DNA of 64,000 bases from Ziziphus jujuba (lineage: Eukaryota > Streptophyta > Magnoliopsida > Rosales > Rhamnaceae), in assembly GCF_031755915.1 (NCBI RefSeq), contig NC_083384.1, positions 28,128,001 to 28,192,000 on the forward strand, read 5' to 3'. The position numbers and the translations under genes were made by a program. How positions within the stretch are numbered: position 1 is the stretch's first letter; the number at the start of each line of letters is the position of its first letter. Below the pieces are notes generated by a model. The model was not told where the DNA came from. It searched no databases and worked only from the letters and a program-made list of their open reading frames with translations. Shown here piece after piece: positions 48,430-60,642 of this stretch.

Positions 48430-49448
48430 ATGAAGGTGAAGTTTCCGAAACCAAAAACCAGTCTTTGTTAGCTTAATATCTCATTAGTGAATGAAGTTTC
48501 TCTTACTTCTTTCATTTTTTTAATCTTCATTAGTCGGTTTCTATCATTTTTTTTCTTCCCTCATACACTATGTGCTGTAAATTTATTTATCTGGATGCTC
48601 TGTATTTTTATTTTTTTAAGCTTTGTTGGATTTTTTTTTCTTTACGAAAAAAAAAAAAAAAGGCCTTTATATCTTTCAGGACTAATCTGATGCATTGATT
48701 TTGGACAGCTGAAATTTGAAACTATGATTCTTGCAGGAGATTAATTTTTGGGTTTTTGTTTTTGTTTTTTTTCTCTTTTGTTGCAGAAAGTGATAGTGAA
48801 ATTGGACTTGCACGATGACAAAGGAAAGCAAAAGGCTTTGAAAACTGTTTCTAGCCTTTCAGGTAGGAAACAAACTCTGTTTCATTCCTTGTTTATAGCC
48901 TATATGTTTTTTGACGAAACTAGGGGGAAAAAAAAAATATTCATAATTTTTTTCTCTGTTTCAATCACAAGGAATTGTAAAACCCAATTGAACTAGAACT
49001 CTTTCAAATCAATTTATACTACTCAACTGTCAAATAAGTTATTATTTGTCCAAGAGATTTCACTTCTTTCATGTGAATTCTAATATCATCTGTTTTTTCT
49101 CTCTGTTTTTATGAATTTTCAGGCATCGATTCCATCTCCATGGACATGAAGGAAAAGAAACTGACAGTGATTGGAGATGTAGACCCAGTTAATGTGGTAA
49201 GCAAATTAAGAAAATTCTGGTACACAGAGATAGTATCAGTTGGGCCGGCAAAAGAAGAGAAGAAGAAAGAAGATGGAAAGAAAGACGAAGGAAAGAAAGA
49301 CGAGGGAAAAAAAGATGGAGGAAAGAAAGACGAAAAAGATCAAATTGCTGAACTTGTCAAAGCCTATAAAGCTTATAATCCCTACATGACCTCCTACTAC
49401 TATGTTCAAAGTGCTGAGGAAAATCCTAATGCTTGTGTTATATGTTAA
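48430..49448 (+). CDS. Heavy-metal-associated isoprenylated plant protein (HIPP)
   Basis: Three exons: 48,430-48,435 (six bases, Met-Lys), 48,787-48,862 and 49,123-49,448, giving 135 residues with GT-AG introns in phase. The protein starts [20 protein letters not shown], an HMA-fold domain (about residues 2-68) in which the usual metal-binding CxxC loop is replaced by [26 protein letters not shown] and VVSKLRKFW are typical of the family. A Lys/Asp/Glu-rich linker with repeated GKKDE follows, then a Tyr-rich tail ending in CVIC, a possible CaaX prenylation box. Several HIPP clades have such degenerate loops and may bind partners rather than metals. The very short first exon is common in this family. 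Confidence 0.9.
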
Positions 49449-52161
49449 AATTTTCATGAAATTTTGGAAATGACCCGGTTGAGAAAAAATGTTAAAAACT
49501 TTTTTAGCTATCGTTTGGTCCAAATGATAAGACAAGGAAAATGGAAAATGGGTTTGGTTTCTATAAGACAAGGAAAATGGAAAATGGATAATGGGTTTGG
49601 TTCCTATGTAAATAATATAGTACTTGCACCATAAAGAATGTGGTATATAAACTATAGAGACTTTTTTAATTAAAGTATTGGTATTTTTCATTCCACTTTG
49701 GAAGTTTCATGAAATTTGATACCAAGTTACAATTTTCCTATACATTTTGGGATTTTTGCATTTTCTTTCTTTTGCTTTGAAGATTGATTGGAGAACTTTG
49801 ATCCACATACCTTTCAATGCTGACGTATTGAACTAGAGGCCTATCTCATGCTTCTAGTACATATTAAAATATGGACATTACATGGGGATGATAATATATT
49901 ATTAGTAATTAGAAAACGATATTTCAGCATTATTAAATTTATTATTGGAGGTTTTGGCTTCTTGTGGCTGCTAACTTGTCTTTTATGAGTAGTGACCAAG
50001 TCTGTAAAACTGTTTCTTATAAAATTGGAGGTTGAATTTGAGAATATTATTAGGCGTACTACTTTCTAATTTTAATTCCAATTTTATGTTTTTTTAATAG
50101 AAATAAATAATAAGCAGAAAATCTTTTAGATTGACAAACCCACTTCTTGATTATATCAACCCAAGAGCCTATTGCGAAAAAGCAAGTGGTAGCCAACAAT
50201 ATTTTTGACTTCTTGAAAACGCCCAAGTTCTCATGCGCAACCAATCTTGTTATGGCCCAACAAAAAAAATAGAAATAAAAACAAAAAAGAAAGAATTTCT
50301 TGCAAATGTTTATCAATCATCTTTTTAAAATTTAAGAATCAATCATTCACGTTTTCTGAAATTTAGCCTTAAACAAATCTCTCAAATCTGCTAGAAAGTA
50401 GTAATAATTTACCATCATTTTTTTTTTCAGCGTTTTTGTTTTGCCACAAATCTATTCTTAATTATTATAATTATTATATATATATATATATATATTTTTT
50501 TTTTAATTGGAGATTTGTTAATGTGGCCTTTGAAGATTGGAACTTTTGAAGACTGGAAGCTTTGAAGATTGGAAGGGAACACTCATGGAGATGATGGTGT
50601 CTTCAAAATCTAATATTAAATTAAAATTATTTAATATAATTTTAAATTCACAAAACCAGATATAGCACAAAAGAAAATGAGGAAGCCATAGTGCCAGCTA
50701 GTGCTAACTGCTAAGCTTGTCATGAAACTTTTATAAAAATTGGATTGCGACAATCAGCAAATACCAAAGCTTTAATTGGGCCTTTATATTATATACTTTC
50801 ACAGACAGCTAAAAATAACCCCAAAACAATTATTTGATAAGTTTTGGACCCCACAGCTTGTATTTAATTATATAGCATGATGAAGCTTATAGTCATGCAT
50901 GCTTTTGTCTCATGGTGTCATCAAATGCATGTTTCGTGTGTCTTTGATCATGATTTTATTCATATATATCCTAATTAGGCTTCCTCATTGGACCTGAAAA
51001 AATAGTTTTTAAATCTACCTTGATGTCATATTTCTATGGCATTTGCTAACTAATCTTTTGTTTAAGTTAAAACCAATTCCACCTCCGGCATAATTAATAT
51101 TTTGTTACCATTTTTCTTGCACAACAAAGACAATGACTAGTTTATTAATTAAAAAAAACAAAGAAGACAATGACTAGTTTATTAATTGCTTGATCTCAAA
51201 AACGATGTGACAAGAGAAACACCAGAGTGACTTATTGATCAGCAAACTTGCTATGCGATTAATCGAATTGCTGACAATATCTGATTATACTTTTCAAACA
51301 TCCTTATTATGATACTCTTAACTTTACACAACCACATCAGAAAATAAAAATAAAAATAAATAAAAACCACTGCAATGTTAGTATAGAATGATATTAATAT
51401 TTTCAACAACTAAAGATGTTTTTAGTTAATGGAAACCAAGATGTGTGCTTGGTGAAAGGTTAAAAGACAAATATCTTTTTCTATAATTTCTTGTTGGGCA
51501 AAAGAGGTGCCACATGGGAAACTTATTACTCATCTCCTAGGGAGATTATATTAATACTAAGAAGAGAATTTGGAAATTTGTACTTTTTAAAGCAATGAGC
51601 ATTGTCATTCATTATTATTTTAACAGTGATGTGATAACTTATATGCTAATGTTTTTTTTTTTTTTTTTTTTTTTTTTGAGAAGAAAACTTGTATGGTAAT
51701 TGGCAATATTAAAGATATGTTTGAAGATAAATAATTATTCTATTAAAATCTTGATTACCTTAAGATTTTTGTTATATCAGTTTGAATTTGTATTATTAGG
51801 CTTACACGTTATAGAAAAACATAAACGATAATTATTAGTGTTGAATATGACAAATAGCAATTTTCTTAAGCAATTGATTGAGAAACCATTTCAATAAAGG
51901 TGCTGAAAATATATATTACCATTTTAATAGAGGTGCTGCATGTATCTATTACAACTAACAGAAGTCGAATTGCTATACTGTTTGCTATGAAATATTAGTA
52001 AAATTAGAAATCAGGGACAAGCATCTAGATGAATCATTCAACTATAGCTTCCAGCAAAGATTAGCATTATCTTCATTTAAAGGGGAAATCATGAATTTCA
52101 TAGTTTGATTAAAATTATATCCTCATCATTGACATGAAACTGACCAACTGTATATCACTTA
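49449..52161. other. Intergenic DNA downstream of HIPP
   Basis: Begins with HIPP 3' UTR. It contains a 34-bp direct repeat (ATAAGACAAGGAAAATGGAA, about 49,526-49,600), three short GAAGATTGGAA-type units at 50,531-50,577, a 27-bp direct repeat (GACAATGACTAGTTTATTAA) at 51,130 and 51,166, and a poly(T) run at 51,652-51,677. No gene is supported. Confidence 0.5.
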
Positions 52162-52966
52162 TGGAACAGAATACCAAGCCATATGATCATTTGAACTTAT
52201 TAACATTTTAGATAGGTATTCAAACCTCCATTACATTCTTTTGTAAAGTAACAAGTTAAAAACAACAATGAAATGAATTGTTTTCAAACTACATTATGAG
52301 CTAGGAAAATGTTACAAACAGAGATAAAACCTTTTTCACTTACAATTTTGGTCTGTGAGAAAGGAAAAAAAATAAAATAATAATAATAATAATAATAATA
52401 ATGTAGCCGGCAAGCGAAAGAAGGATTATACACTAATGGAGCCAATGTAAATACCACAGGATGCAAAAATAGCATCCATTAGATGGTCACTGCAACATTG
52501 GTTGCATACTTTCATCTTAAAGAATTAATGTATATCCAACTTTCTCTTCTACTTACAGAGAAAAATAAATATATATATATACATATATATAGGGATTCTA
52601 CAGTCAAGATCTAAAAATATACTTTTAATTCTAGCTCTTAGATTAGAAGCAAGGTTCAGATTACATTCATATTTTAATACCCATAACTGGCATCAAATTC
52701 AAAAATTAAAGAAAATCATCAAGGTTTCTTTAGTTTCATTTTAAATGATTAGTGAGTTACCCAATTCGACCTTCTTTAATTCTGGGCTCGAGCCAGGGGT
52801 GATTGAGGAATAGGGGAATGATGTGACACCAACAGATCATCTAATATTTTCACTGACAAATGAAGACTGAGGCTGTCTTCTTGTCAGCATCTCTTCTTCG
52901 TAGGCACCACAAGCTCCTTATTTTGGCCTACGAAATCTGGAATTCCTGTTAAAGCTACCTCTATCT
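52162..52966 (-). pseudogene. 3' fragment of a second ACC synthase gene
   Basis: Matches the 3' UTR and end of exon 4 of the intact ACS at 58,331-60,642 (region 57,866-58,515) in the same orientation. Its minus-strand reading retains FVGQNKELVVPTKKRC, then a stop, then SPIPQSPLARAQN, against [15 protein letters not shown] and [13 protein letters not shown] in the intact gene. Similarity stops near 52,966, so nearly all of exon 4 is missing. The 3' UTR similarity (CTTACAATTTTGG, AGGATTATAC, CCATTAGATGGTCACTGC) is strong. It pairs logically with the flipped 5' half at 56,608-57,802. Confidence 0.85.
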
Positions 52967-54199
52967 AATCAATCAGAATCAACTCAACCTACTCTTCATA
53001 TCATAGGATAAGTTTATAAGTTTATAATAGTGATACAAGTAATTAAATATTTATGATTAATGTATTTATATAATTTAAATATAAATAAATTTATTTTTTA
53101 AATGAATGAAAAAGAATAAATAAATAAACAAACAAATATTATCACATTCGCTGCACTTGCACTTGCTGGGTAAATTTGGTTAATTGCACTTGACAATTGG
53201 CTTATTGATCATTTTCAGGTCTAAGCCTTTTAAAGTGTTATAAATTATTGTTTAATTCTTTTATGATAATATATTTTAAATCAAAGGGAAAAAAGAGCCA
53301 AACTGATCAGGCTCTGAAAGTATACTTTCAACTATTGTACTATTTTCTCTCAAAAAAGAAAAAAAAAAAAAAACTATCGTAGTATTGGGCCATTCCTACT
53401 AATACTGTTATAAGTTAATCATGAGAAAGTCTCCGCTAAAACGTCAACTATATAATAAAATCAATAATTACTAAATATGTAAATCCTTGTCATGAATGTA
53501 TGAATTTTCCCAAAACAAAACTTTTATTATATACTATTTGATAATATTATATATTATAACATTAAACATTGTAAAACCTTTATAATAAGAAACTTTTTTT
53601 TTTTTTTTCCATTCATAAAGTTTTATTTGATATGGTTTTGTGGTTGTTTAATAAGTGCACATCCGAGGTCGAATCATAATAAAGATTGAGAATGATTCAC
53701 TTTAAATTACTTGTAGTTGTAGGCTGTTGTACCTATGAACAATTAACGTTAAAAAACTAAAATAATAATAATAACTAAATAAATAAATAAATAGCAAACT
53801 GTATAAGCAGAGTAAATTTTCGATACTCCGAAAATACCGTGCTGCTTCCTCCGTAGTGGAGGGCTTTTTGTGCGTTTTCTCGCAATGAATATCAGTATTT
53901 TTCCCCCCAAAAAAAAAGAAAAAAAAAAGACCAAGGCCCAGTATGTGGAGAGCCCACGGTCCCATCGTACATGGGAGCCACGCGTTTTTTTTTTTCTTGG
54001 AATGCCAAATCACACTTTGTTTCTTGGAATATTGGTACTCCGGGACTACTTTTTTTTCTTTCTTTTTCTTCTTTTTTTTAATGTCCGAGCAAAAGTTCTA
54101 ATTGGAATTATTTAAATTTTATCCCCAAAAAAAACTTTTTTTTTTAATAAAAGAACTCTGTTATTTTATTATTACGATAAAGGTGCAAAAATAACTGCC

Positions 54200-56115
54200 T
54201 ATTAATTTAAGACCACTACTATAGAACATAAATCAATATTTCCACTTTTTAGCAAAAAAAATCAATATTTCCAGTAAAAAAAAAATCGATATTTCATGAG
54301 TGATGTGGCAGACAATGGTTGGTTGATTTCTATGGAGTGATCAACCATAGCCGGCCACGTATTTAACACGGAATATTTCTCTTAATTTAATGGAATACCA
54401 GTGATGCGTAATACGAGTGCAATAACACTGCCGTGTTGACGTGTACATACAGCTCATACATAAATTAATCAATTAATTCAAGACCACTACTTTACGACAT
54501 AAATAAATATTCCACAAGTGATATACTTACTGATCACCAAAAAAAAGAAAAAAAGAAAAAAAAACATATTCTGCCGGTGTTTGACACGAAATATTTTTCT
54601 TAAACTTAATAGAATTACTGTTGACAATCATTCGAGTAAAATTGATTAAGTTGGTAAATCATTCAAAATCGTAAATTTAAATAGTAACATATTCATGTGA
54701 ATATGTAGAATTATTGTAAAAAATTTTAAAAAACAAAAAGTCAACGTTGAAAATAGGGTAACAAGAAAATTTGTATGAAATAGTCAATTGCTACCATTCC
54801 AAAAGGTTAAAAAAAATTAATTTTCTTTTAAACCCACAGCCAAAAACCTTGCCAAATTTTCAAACAACCAATTGATCCTTCATGGAACTTTCATGACTGG
54901 TAGATTTAAGTCATTTTTTATTATTAATATTGTTTAAAAAACATTGTAAAACTTGGGTATTGCCGGGTCATCTGAGACTTGTGACTGCTTCTTGTACACA
55001 CAACTTGTCTAAATAGAAGTTCAGCCAAAAAAAAACACTTGTCTAAATAGAAGTTTTGCACTTCTTAACCTCAAAGTCCTAACTTTCTCTGTGCTTGTTC
55101 ACAACTTTCGCAGCAGTCTACCTCGGAGACTATATTTTCCCATCTCCTGATTTCTTTCCATCATTGTATTTTAGATTTGTCTTTGCATTGTGAAGGATAT
55201 AAAAGCGCATTAACCAATATGAAGATTGAGAATGATTCACTTTAGATTACTTGTAGTTGTACCTATAAACAATTTATGTAAAAACGAAAAAGAAAATTAA
55301 AAAAGGTTCGAAATTAGGGAAGAAAGTTGGTAAGTGTCAAGCAAAAAAAAAGTTGCATAGTGTCAACCAAAAATTCAAATTAGAACTCTTTAAGTTGGTT
55401 CAAAAACAACCGTCTGTTAATTTAAGACCACTGCTAAATAGGACTTAAATCAATATTTTACGAGGGATGTGGCAGATTCAAGTAGGTAGATTTTTACATA
55501 TTGACCAACCATAGACTGCCACCTAGATTTCTAACATGTATGTCAGTTGCCGACCATGCATATTATGGGTTCAACAACAAATTAAGAAAGTTGCGGAGTG
55601 TCAAGGAAAAAAAAACAAAGTTGCATAATGTCAAGCAAACAGTTCAAAAGCTGATGCAAAAACAACTGTTTATTAATTAATTAATTAATTAAATTTAGGA
55701 CCATTGCTAAATAGGACATAAATCTATATTTCACAAATTGGTAGATTTCGATATGTATATATATAAATATATATATTGATCACCATAGCCTGCCAAGTAG
55801 ATTTCTAACGCGCCAAGCCAAAAAAAAAAAAAGAAAGATGCATATTGTCATGCAAAAAGTTCAAATTAGAAATCTTTAAGTTGGTCCAAAAAACAACTGT
55901 CTATTAATTAATTAATTAATTTAAGACCACCGCTGGATAGGACTTAAATCAACATTTCAGGAATGATGTGGCAAATTCTAGTTGGTAGATTTCTATATAC
56001 TGTCCAACCATAGCCTGCCACGTAGATTTGTAACTTGTATGTCAGTTGCCAACTATGCGTAGTATGGGTGTGCAACAACATTGTAGTGGTGACGTGTAAC
56101 ATACGGCTCATATGG
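54200..56115 (+). repeat. Five degenerate promoter-repeat units
   Basis: Units near 54,202, 54,472, 55,418, 55,690 and 55,915 share TTAATTTAAGACCACTGCTA, AATCAATATTTCA, GATGTGGCAGATTC, GGTAGATTTCTATAT, AACCATAGCCTGCCACGTAG and, in some, GTATGTCAGTTGCC. The right arm has one unit (about 61,195-61,370, inverse). The second unit is partial. Confidence 0.8.
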
Positions 56116-56406
56116 GACCCATGATTTGCTAACCGTGGCTTTTTGTTGCTTGCTTATACGAGAAGTCACGATGCAAGGGCTTCACAGTACAGTACAATTT
56201 GTTTTCTTTCAAACCCACGACCAAAAACCTCTTCCAAATTTTCAAACCGTCTTCTAAATTTTCGACCGACCAATTGATGCTAACTTCCATTACAAGTAAT
56301 TTAAATTTATTTGTTTGTATTATTATTTTAAATATAAAAAATTTGAAACTTGGGTATTAGCCAGGTCATCTTGAGACTTATGACTGTTTTTTGGTATACA
56401 CAACTG

Positions 56407-56415
56407 TATAAATAG
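56407..56415 (+). promoter_or_regulatory. TATA box of the broken ACS copy
   Basis: TATAAATAG lies about 200 bp before the pseudogene ATG, a distance similar to that of the TATA run of the intact copy. A CATAAATAG follows within 30 bp as part of a small duplication. Confidence 0.55.
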
Positions 56416-56607
56416 AAGATGCACACGACTTCATAAATAGAAGTTGCACCTCTCAACCTTAAAATCAAACTTCCTTGTGCTTTGTTCCCAACTTTCATTG
56501 TAGTCTACCCCAAAGACTAGATTTTGCCATCTTCTTAATTTCTTTTCCATCTTAGGTATTTTAGATCTGTCTCTGCATTGTGAAGGATCTGAAAAGTGCA
56601 TAAACCA

Positions 56608-57802
56608 ATGGGAATTACTTCAAGAAATCAACAGCAATTTTTGTCTAAGATAGCAACTGGGAATGGGCATGGTGAAAATTCTCCACATTTTGATGTATGG
56701 AAAGCCTATGTTAATGGTCCCTTTTCATTCTATAAACAACTCTAATGGGGTTATCCAGATGGGTTTGGCAGAAAATCAGGTAAGAATCAAATTTTAATGC
56801 CAAGAAGAAGAAGCACTACTTTCCCTCTTCCATTCTTTTTCCTTTTTGTTTTGTCATTGATTATTTCCGTGTTCTTCCATATGCAGCTTTGTTCTGATTT
56901 GGTTCACGAATGGATTTTGAATAGCCCAAAGCCTCCATTTGTACGGCTGAAGGAGTTGATGATTTCAGGAATAATAGCTATCTTTCAAGACTATCGTGGA
57001 TTGCCAGAGTTTAGAAATGTAAGGAACTTAAAATATTTACCTTATTTTTAGTTGTTCATGTTCTACTTAATCCCTGAGTAAAAATGGTTTTGTTCATTCA
57101 ATTCATCAACTCTTATATGATCGTTACATCCATACCATGGGCTGTTGCAAAATTTATGGGAAAGTAAGAGGAAATCATGTTGGATTCGATCTCGACCTCG
57201 TTGCTATGAGTGGAGGAGCAACTGGAGCTCATGAAATGATTGCTTTCTGTTTGGCTGATCCTTGTGATGCATTTCTGGTTCCTGTTCCTTATTATCCGGG
57301 GTATGCTTATGCTTCTGACTATCTTGTTTTATTTATTTATTGATTAGACCTAATTAGAATTAAACAATTTCAAATCAATTTCAGCACTTTCATCTATATT
57401 CATTAATGAATATTGAAAAGATTAATGGAAGAGATGGTTGGGAAAATGTAGTCAACCTCACTACAGCTTAGGTGCCTTCCCAGCTTAGGTGCTTTGTGGA
57501 AAAAATTTGGGTTAGGATTTATTCCTTTTCTGAACTTAAGCCAAGAAGCATTTGTACAAATGCTAATAGCCAGATGCACAAAGCCTTTTCTCCAACTGTT
57601 ATCCAAGTTTAAGTGGATTAGCGGCTTTCAAACTGAGATCATAGGTGGAATTTTTTTTTTTTTTTTTCCATTTTTGAACATGTTCTTAAAGAAACTATTA
57701 AGACAAACAAAGGAGTTAAAAATCACAAGCTAGAAAAATAAAACTTGTAGAATTTTCCTTCTTCAAACGAAAGTATATTGTGATATAACTAAGAACAGAA
57801 AT
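56608..57802 (+). pseudogene. ACC synthase pseudogene, 5' half (exons 1-3)
   Basis: Exon 1 (56,608-56,779) starts MGITSRNQQQFLSK and has one extra C in GGTCCCTTTTCATTC that shifts the frame to an early stop. Exon 2 (56,887-57,018) keeps its length but has two compensating single-base indels, altering about 18 residues between ILNS and AIFQDY. Exon 3 (57,141-57,300) has lost the acceptor AG (now GG) and one G in ATGGGAAAGTAAG, giving a stop; its later part still reads [20 protein letters not shown]. Intron 3 similarity continues to about 57,802, and exon 4 with the catalytic lysine is absent. It lies head-in toward the intact gene on the opposite strand. Confidence 0.9.
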
Positions 57803-58330
57803 GGTTTCGTCGTCTTACATTACAAACTATATATATATATATATATATCATTTTTGGAAGAGAATATGCTAAGCCACATGATCATGTGAACTTTTTAATG
57901 TTTTAGATTGGTATTCAAAACTGCACAGTCATTTATTTGAGAAATGAATTCTTTTCAAACTCCATTACGAGCTAAGAAATGTTACAACAGATAAACCTTT
58001 CTCACTTACAATTTTGGGCTGTGAGAAAGGAAAAAAACTAATAATGCATGCAGGCAAGCGAAAGTAGGATTATACGTTAATGGAGCCAATGTAATACCAC
58101 AGGGTGCAAAAAGAGCAGCCATTAGATGGTCACTGCGACATTGGTCGACTACTTTCATCCTAAAGAATTAATGTATATCCACCTCTCTTCTACTTACAGG
58201 GAAAAATAAATATATTTAAAAAAAAAAAAAAAAGGAAAATAGCCTAGCATCAAGTTCAGAAATTAAAGAAAACCATTGAGGTTTCTTTAGTTTCATTGTA
58301 AATGGTTAAAGTTAACCCAATTCCACCTTC

Positions 58331-60642
58331 TTAAGTCCTGGCTCTAACCAGGGGTGATTGAGGAAGGGGGGAATGAGGTGACATCAAGAACTCATCCATC
58401 CTTTTCGATGACGAACAGAGATTGAGGTTGCCAAGGACCCTCTTCTTTCTTGGCGCCACAACCTCCTTATTTTGGTTTACGAAGTTATGAATTCTTGCTA
58501 AAGCAACTTCCATGGTCTCCTTGTCCATGTTGGCAATGCAGACCCTAAACCATCCTGCTTCAGGGCAATGGAAAGAAGAACCAGGTGAAACATTGAGCTT
58601 GACGTTATTGATTATTACTCGCCACAAAACCATCTCTTCTTCGGTTGTCTGCTCCTTGAGCAGCCTATGCAAATCCATCCAGAGAAAGAGGCCACCATTG
58701 CTCTTCAAACAATTAATGCCTACCTGAGAAAGTCCCCATGTGAAGTCCTCATGCCTTTTTTGTAATCTCTTAGCACTCTCCCTGATAAATCTCTCCACAA
58801 ACTCGTCATCTGATAGCATTGATGCAATTAGATGTTGAGTCTGTGAGGACACTAATCCGAAGCTAGACATCTTGCGTGCACAGCTCACTACCGCATCATT
58901 GTATGAATACACAATGCCAACCCTGAAGCCAGGGAACCCCATGTCTTTGGACAGACTGTAGACAATATGGATAAGATCACGGTTACATTCAATGTCATCC
59001 TCGATTATCTCAGAGATGCTTATGAATTCTTGCCCGAAGACAGTAGCAGCATATATTTCATCGCAGACAAGGTGTATGTTTTTCTCATTGATGAAGCTTA
59101 CTACACTTTTTAGAGTCTCTCTGTCAAGGATGGTGCCTAGTGGGTTTGATGGGTTGGTAATAAGCAAACCCTTTACTCTGATGTTGTCCTTTTGGGCCTT
59201 CTCATAGGCATCTTCCAAGTCTTTTCTGGTCACTTTGAAACCGTTCTTGCTCCCAGATGCAACCGGAATCAATTGTGTCCCGGTTCTCCATCTCAAATCT
59301 CGATCAAAACTGCAATGGTAACAAAAAAATTGTTGTTGTTAGTTGTATGACCATATACTTTAGTCTGAAAAAGGAAAATTTTACAAGTTTTATTTTTCTA
59401 GCGTGTTCTTTTAACTCCTTCAATTCTCCTTGAGAGAATGTTCAAAAGTGGAATAAAATTTCCACCTTTGATTCTCAGATGGAAAGTCACTCATCCACTT
59501 AATTTGTGACAACACTTGGAGAAAAGGCTGTGTGCATCTGGCTATTAGCATTTGGACAAATGCTTATTGGCTTAGTTCAGAAAAGGTATATAATGCTGAT
59601 CTAAATGGTCTAAATTTGTATCATAGATGCATTTAGAAAGATGGGCCACATTTTTTTTTTTTTTTCCACAAATCCTTTTCCAATATTTGTCTGCAAGGGG
59701 TCCCTAAATTCTTTATTTCAATGCCCCCACCAATAACACAAACTGGCTTGTGATGTTGACTTTTTGAATCAAAGGGAAAGCACCTAAGCTGCAGTGAGGT
59801 TGACTAAAATTTTTCTAACCCTGTCTTCCGTTAATCTTTTCAATATTTTTATATGAGGAAAGTGCTGAAATTAATATTGTATAGTTTTAATTACACAAAG
59901 ATAGAGATGAACGTACCCTGGATAATAAGGAACTGGCACCAGAAATGCATCACCAGGATCAGCCAAACAGAAAGCAATCATTTCATGAGCTCCAGTTGCT
60001 CCTCCACTCATAACAACGCGGTCCGGATCGAATGCAACACGATTTCCTCTCACTTTCCCCATAAATTTTGCAACAGCCTGATGTAGGTAACAATCATATA
60101 AGAGTTCATGAAATAAAATGGAGAAACCCATTTTTTTTTTTTTTTTTTTCCTCAGGGAAATATAAAAAGTGATTAGAACATGAACAGCTAAAAAGAAGGT
60201 AAAATTTAATGGTCCTTACATTTCTAAACTGTGGCAATCCATGATAATCTTGAAAGACAGCTATATCCCTGAAATCATCAACTCCTTCAGCCGTACAAAT
60301 GGAGGCTTTGGGGTTATTCAAAATCCATTCTTGAACCAAATCAAAACAAAGCTGCATAATAAAAAACAGTGGAACTAATCAATGACAAAAACAATAGTAA
60401 AGAGAAGGAAAACGGGGAGAGTAATATTTTCTTTATCTTCTTCTTCTTCTTCTAGGCACTATAACTTTGGTTCTTACCTGATTTTCAGCCAGACCCATCT
60501 GGATAACCCCATCAGGGTTGTCGATAAGATGAAAAGGATCACTATCATAGGCTTTCCATCCTTCAAAATAAGGAGAATCTTCACCATGCCCATTTCCAGT
60601 TGCCATCTTAGACAACAATTGATTTCTTGAAGTAATTGCCAT
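58331..60642 (-). CDS. ACS: 1-aminocyclopropane-1-carboxylate synthase, type 1
   Basis: Four exons on the minus strand: 60,478-60,642, 60,220-60,351, 59,917-60,077 and 58,331-59,309, in phase with GT-AG introns, giving 478 residues. This PLP enzyme converts S-adenosylmethionine to ACC, the usual rate-limiting step of ethylene synthesis, in the cytosol. Visible family signatures are [14 protein letters not shown] (exon 1), [20 protein letters not shown] (exon 3), NPSNPLGT (205-212) and [15 protein letters not shown] with the PLP lysine near residue 274. The tail ends [16 protein letters not shown], matching MAP-kinase-target serine-proline sites of type-1 ACS such as Arabidopsis ACS2/ACS6. The CDPK-site region is unusual ([13 protein letters not shown]), where RLSFS-like sequence is common. 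No break is seen, so this is the functional copy of the locus. Confidence 0.95.

Larger units (their letters stand above)
53395..57802 (+). repeat. Left arm of large inverted repeat (broken ACS promoter and exons 1-3)
   Basis: Matches, in inverse orientation, the right arm at 59,310-62,045. Shared landmarks in order are AAAACGTCAACTATAT, TAAATCC, GTTGTTTAATRAGTGCACAT, GATTACTTGTAGTTGTACCT, the promoter repeat, exon 1, exon 2, exon 3 and the whole of intron 3. The arm is longer than its partner mainly because of promoter-repeat amplification. Confidence 0.85.

Noticed and set aside
49236..49691. 151-codon minus-strand frame over the HIPP last exon
   Set aside because: Antisense of the Lys/Glu-rich HIPP linker, giving a Phe/Leu-rich artefact.
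57403..57733. Small frames after ACS pseudogene exon 3
   Set aside because: The region aligns with intron 3 of the intact ACS gene, so these are intron translations.
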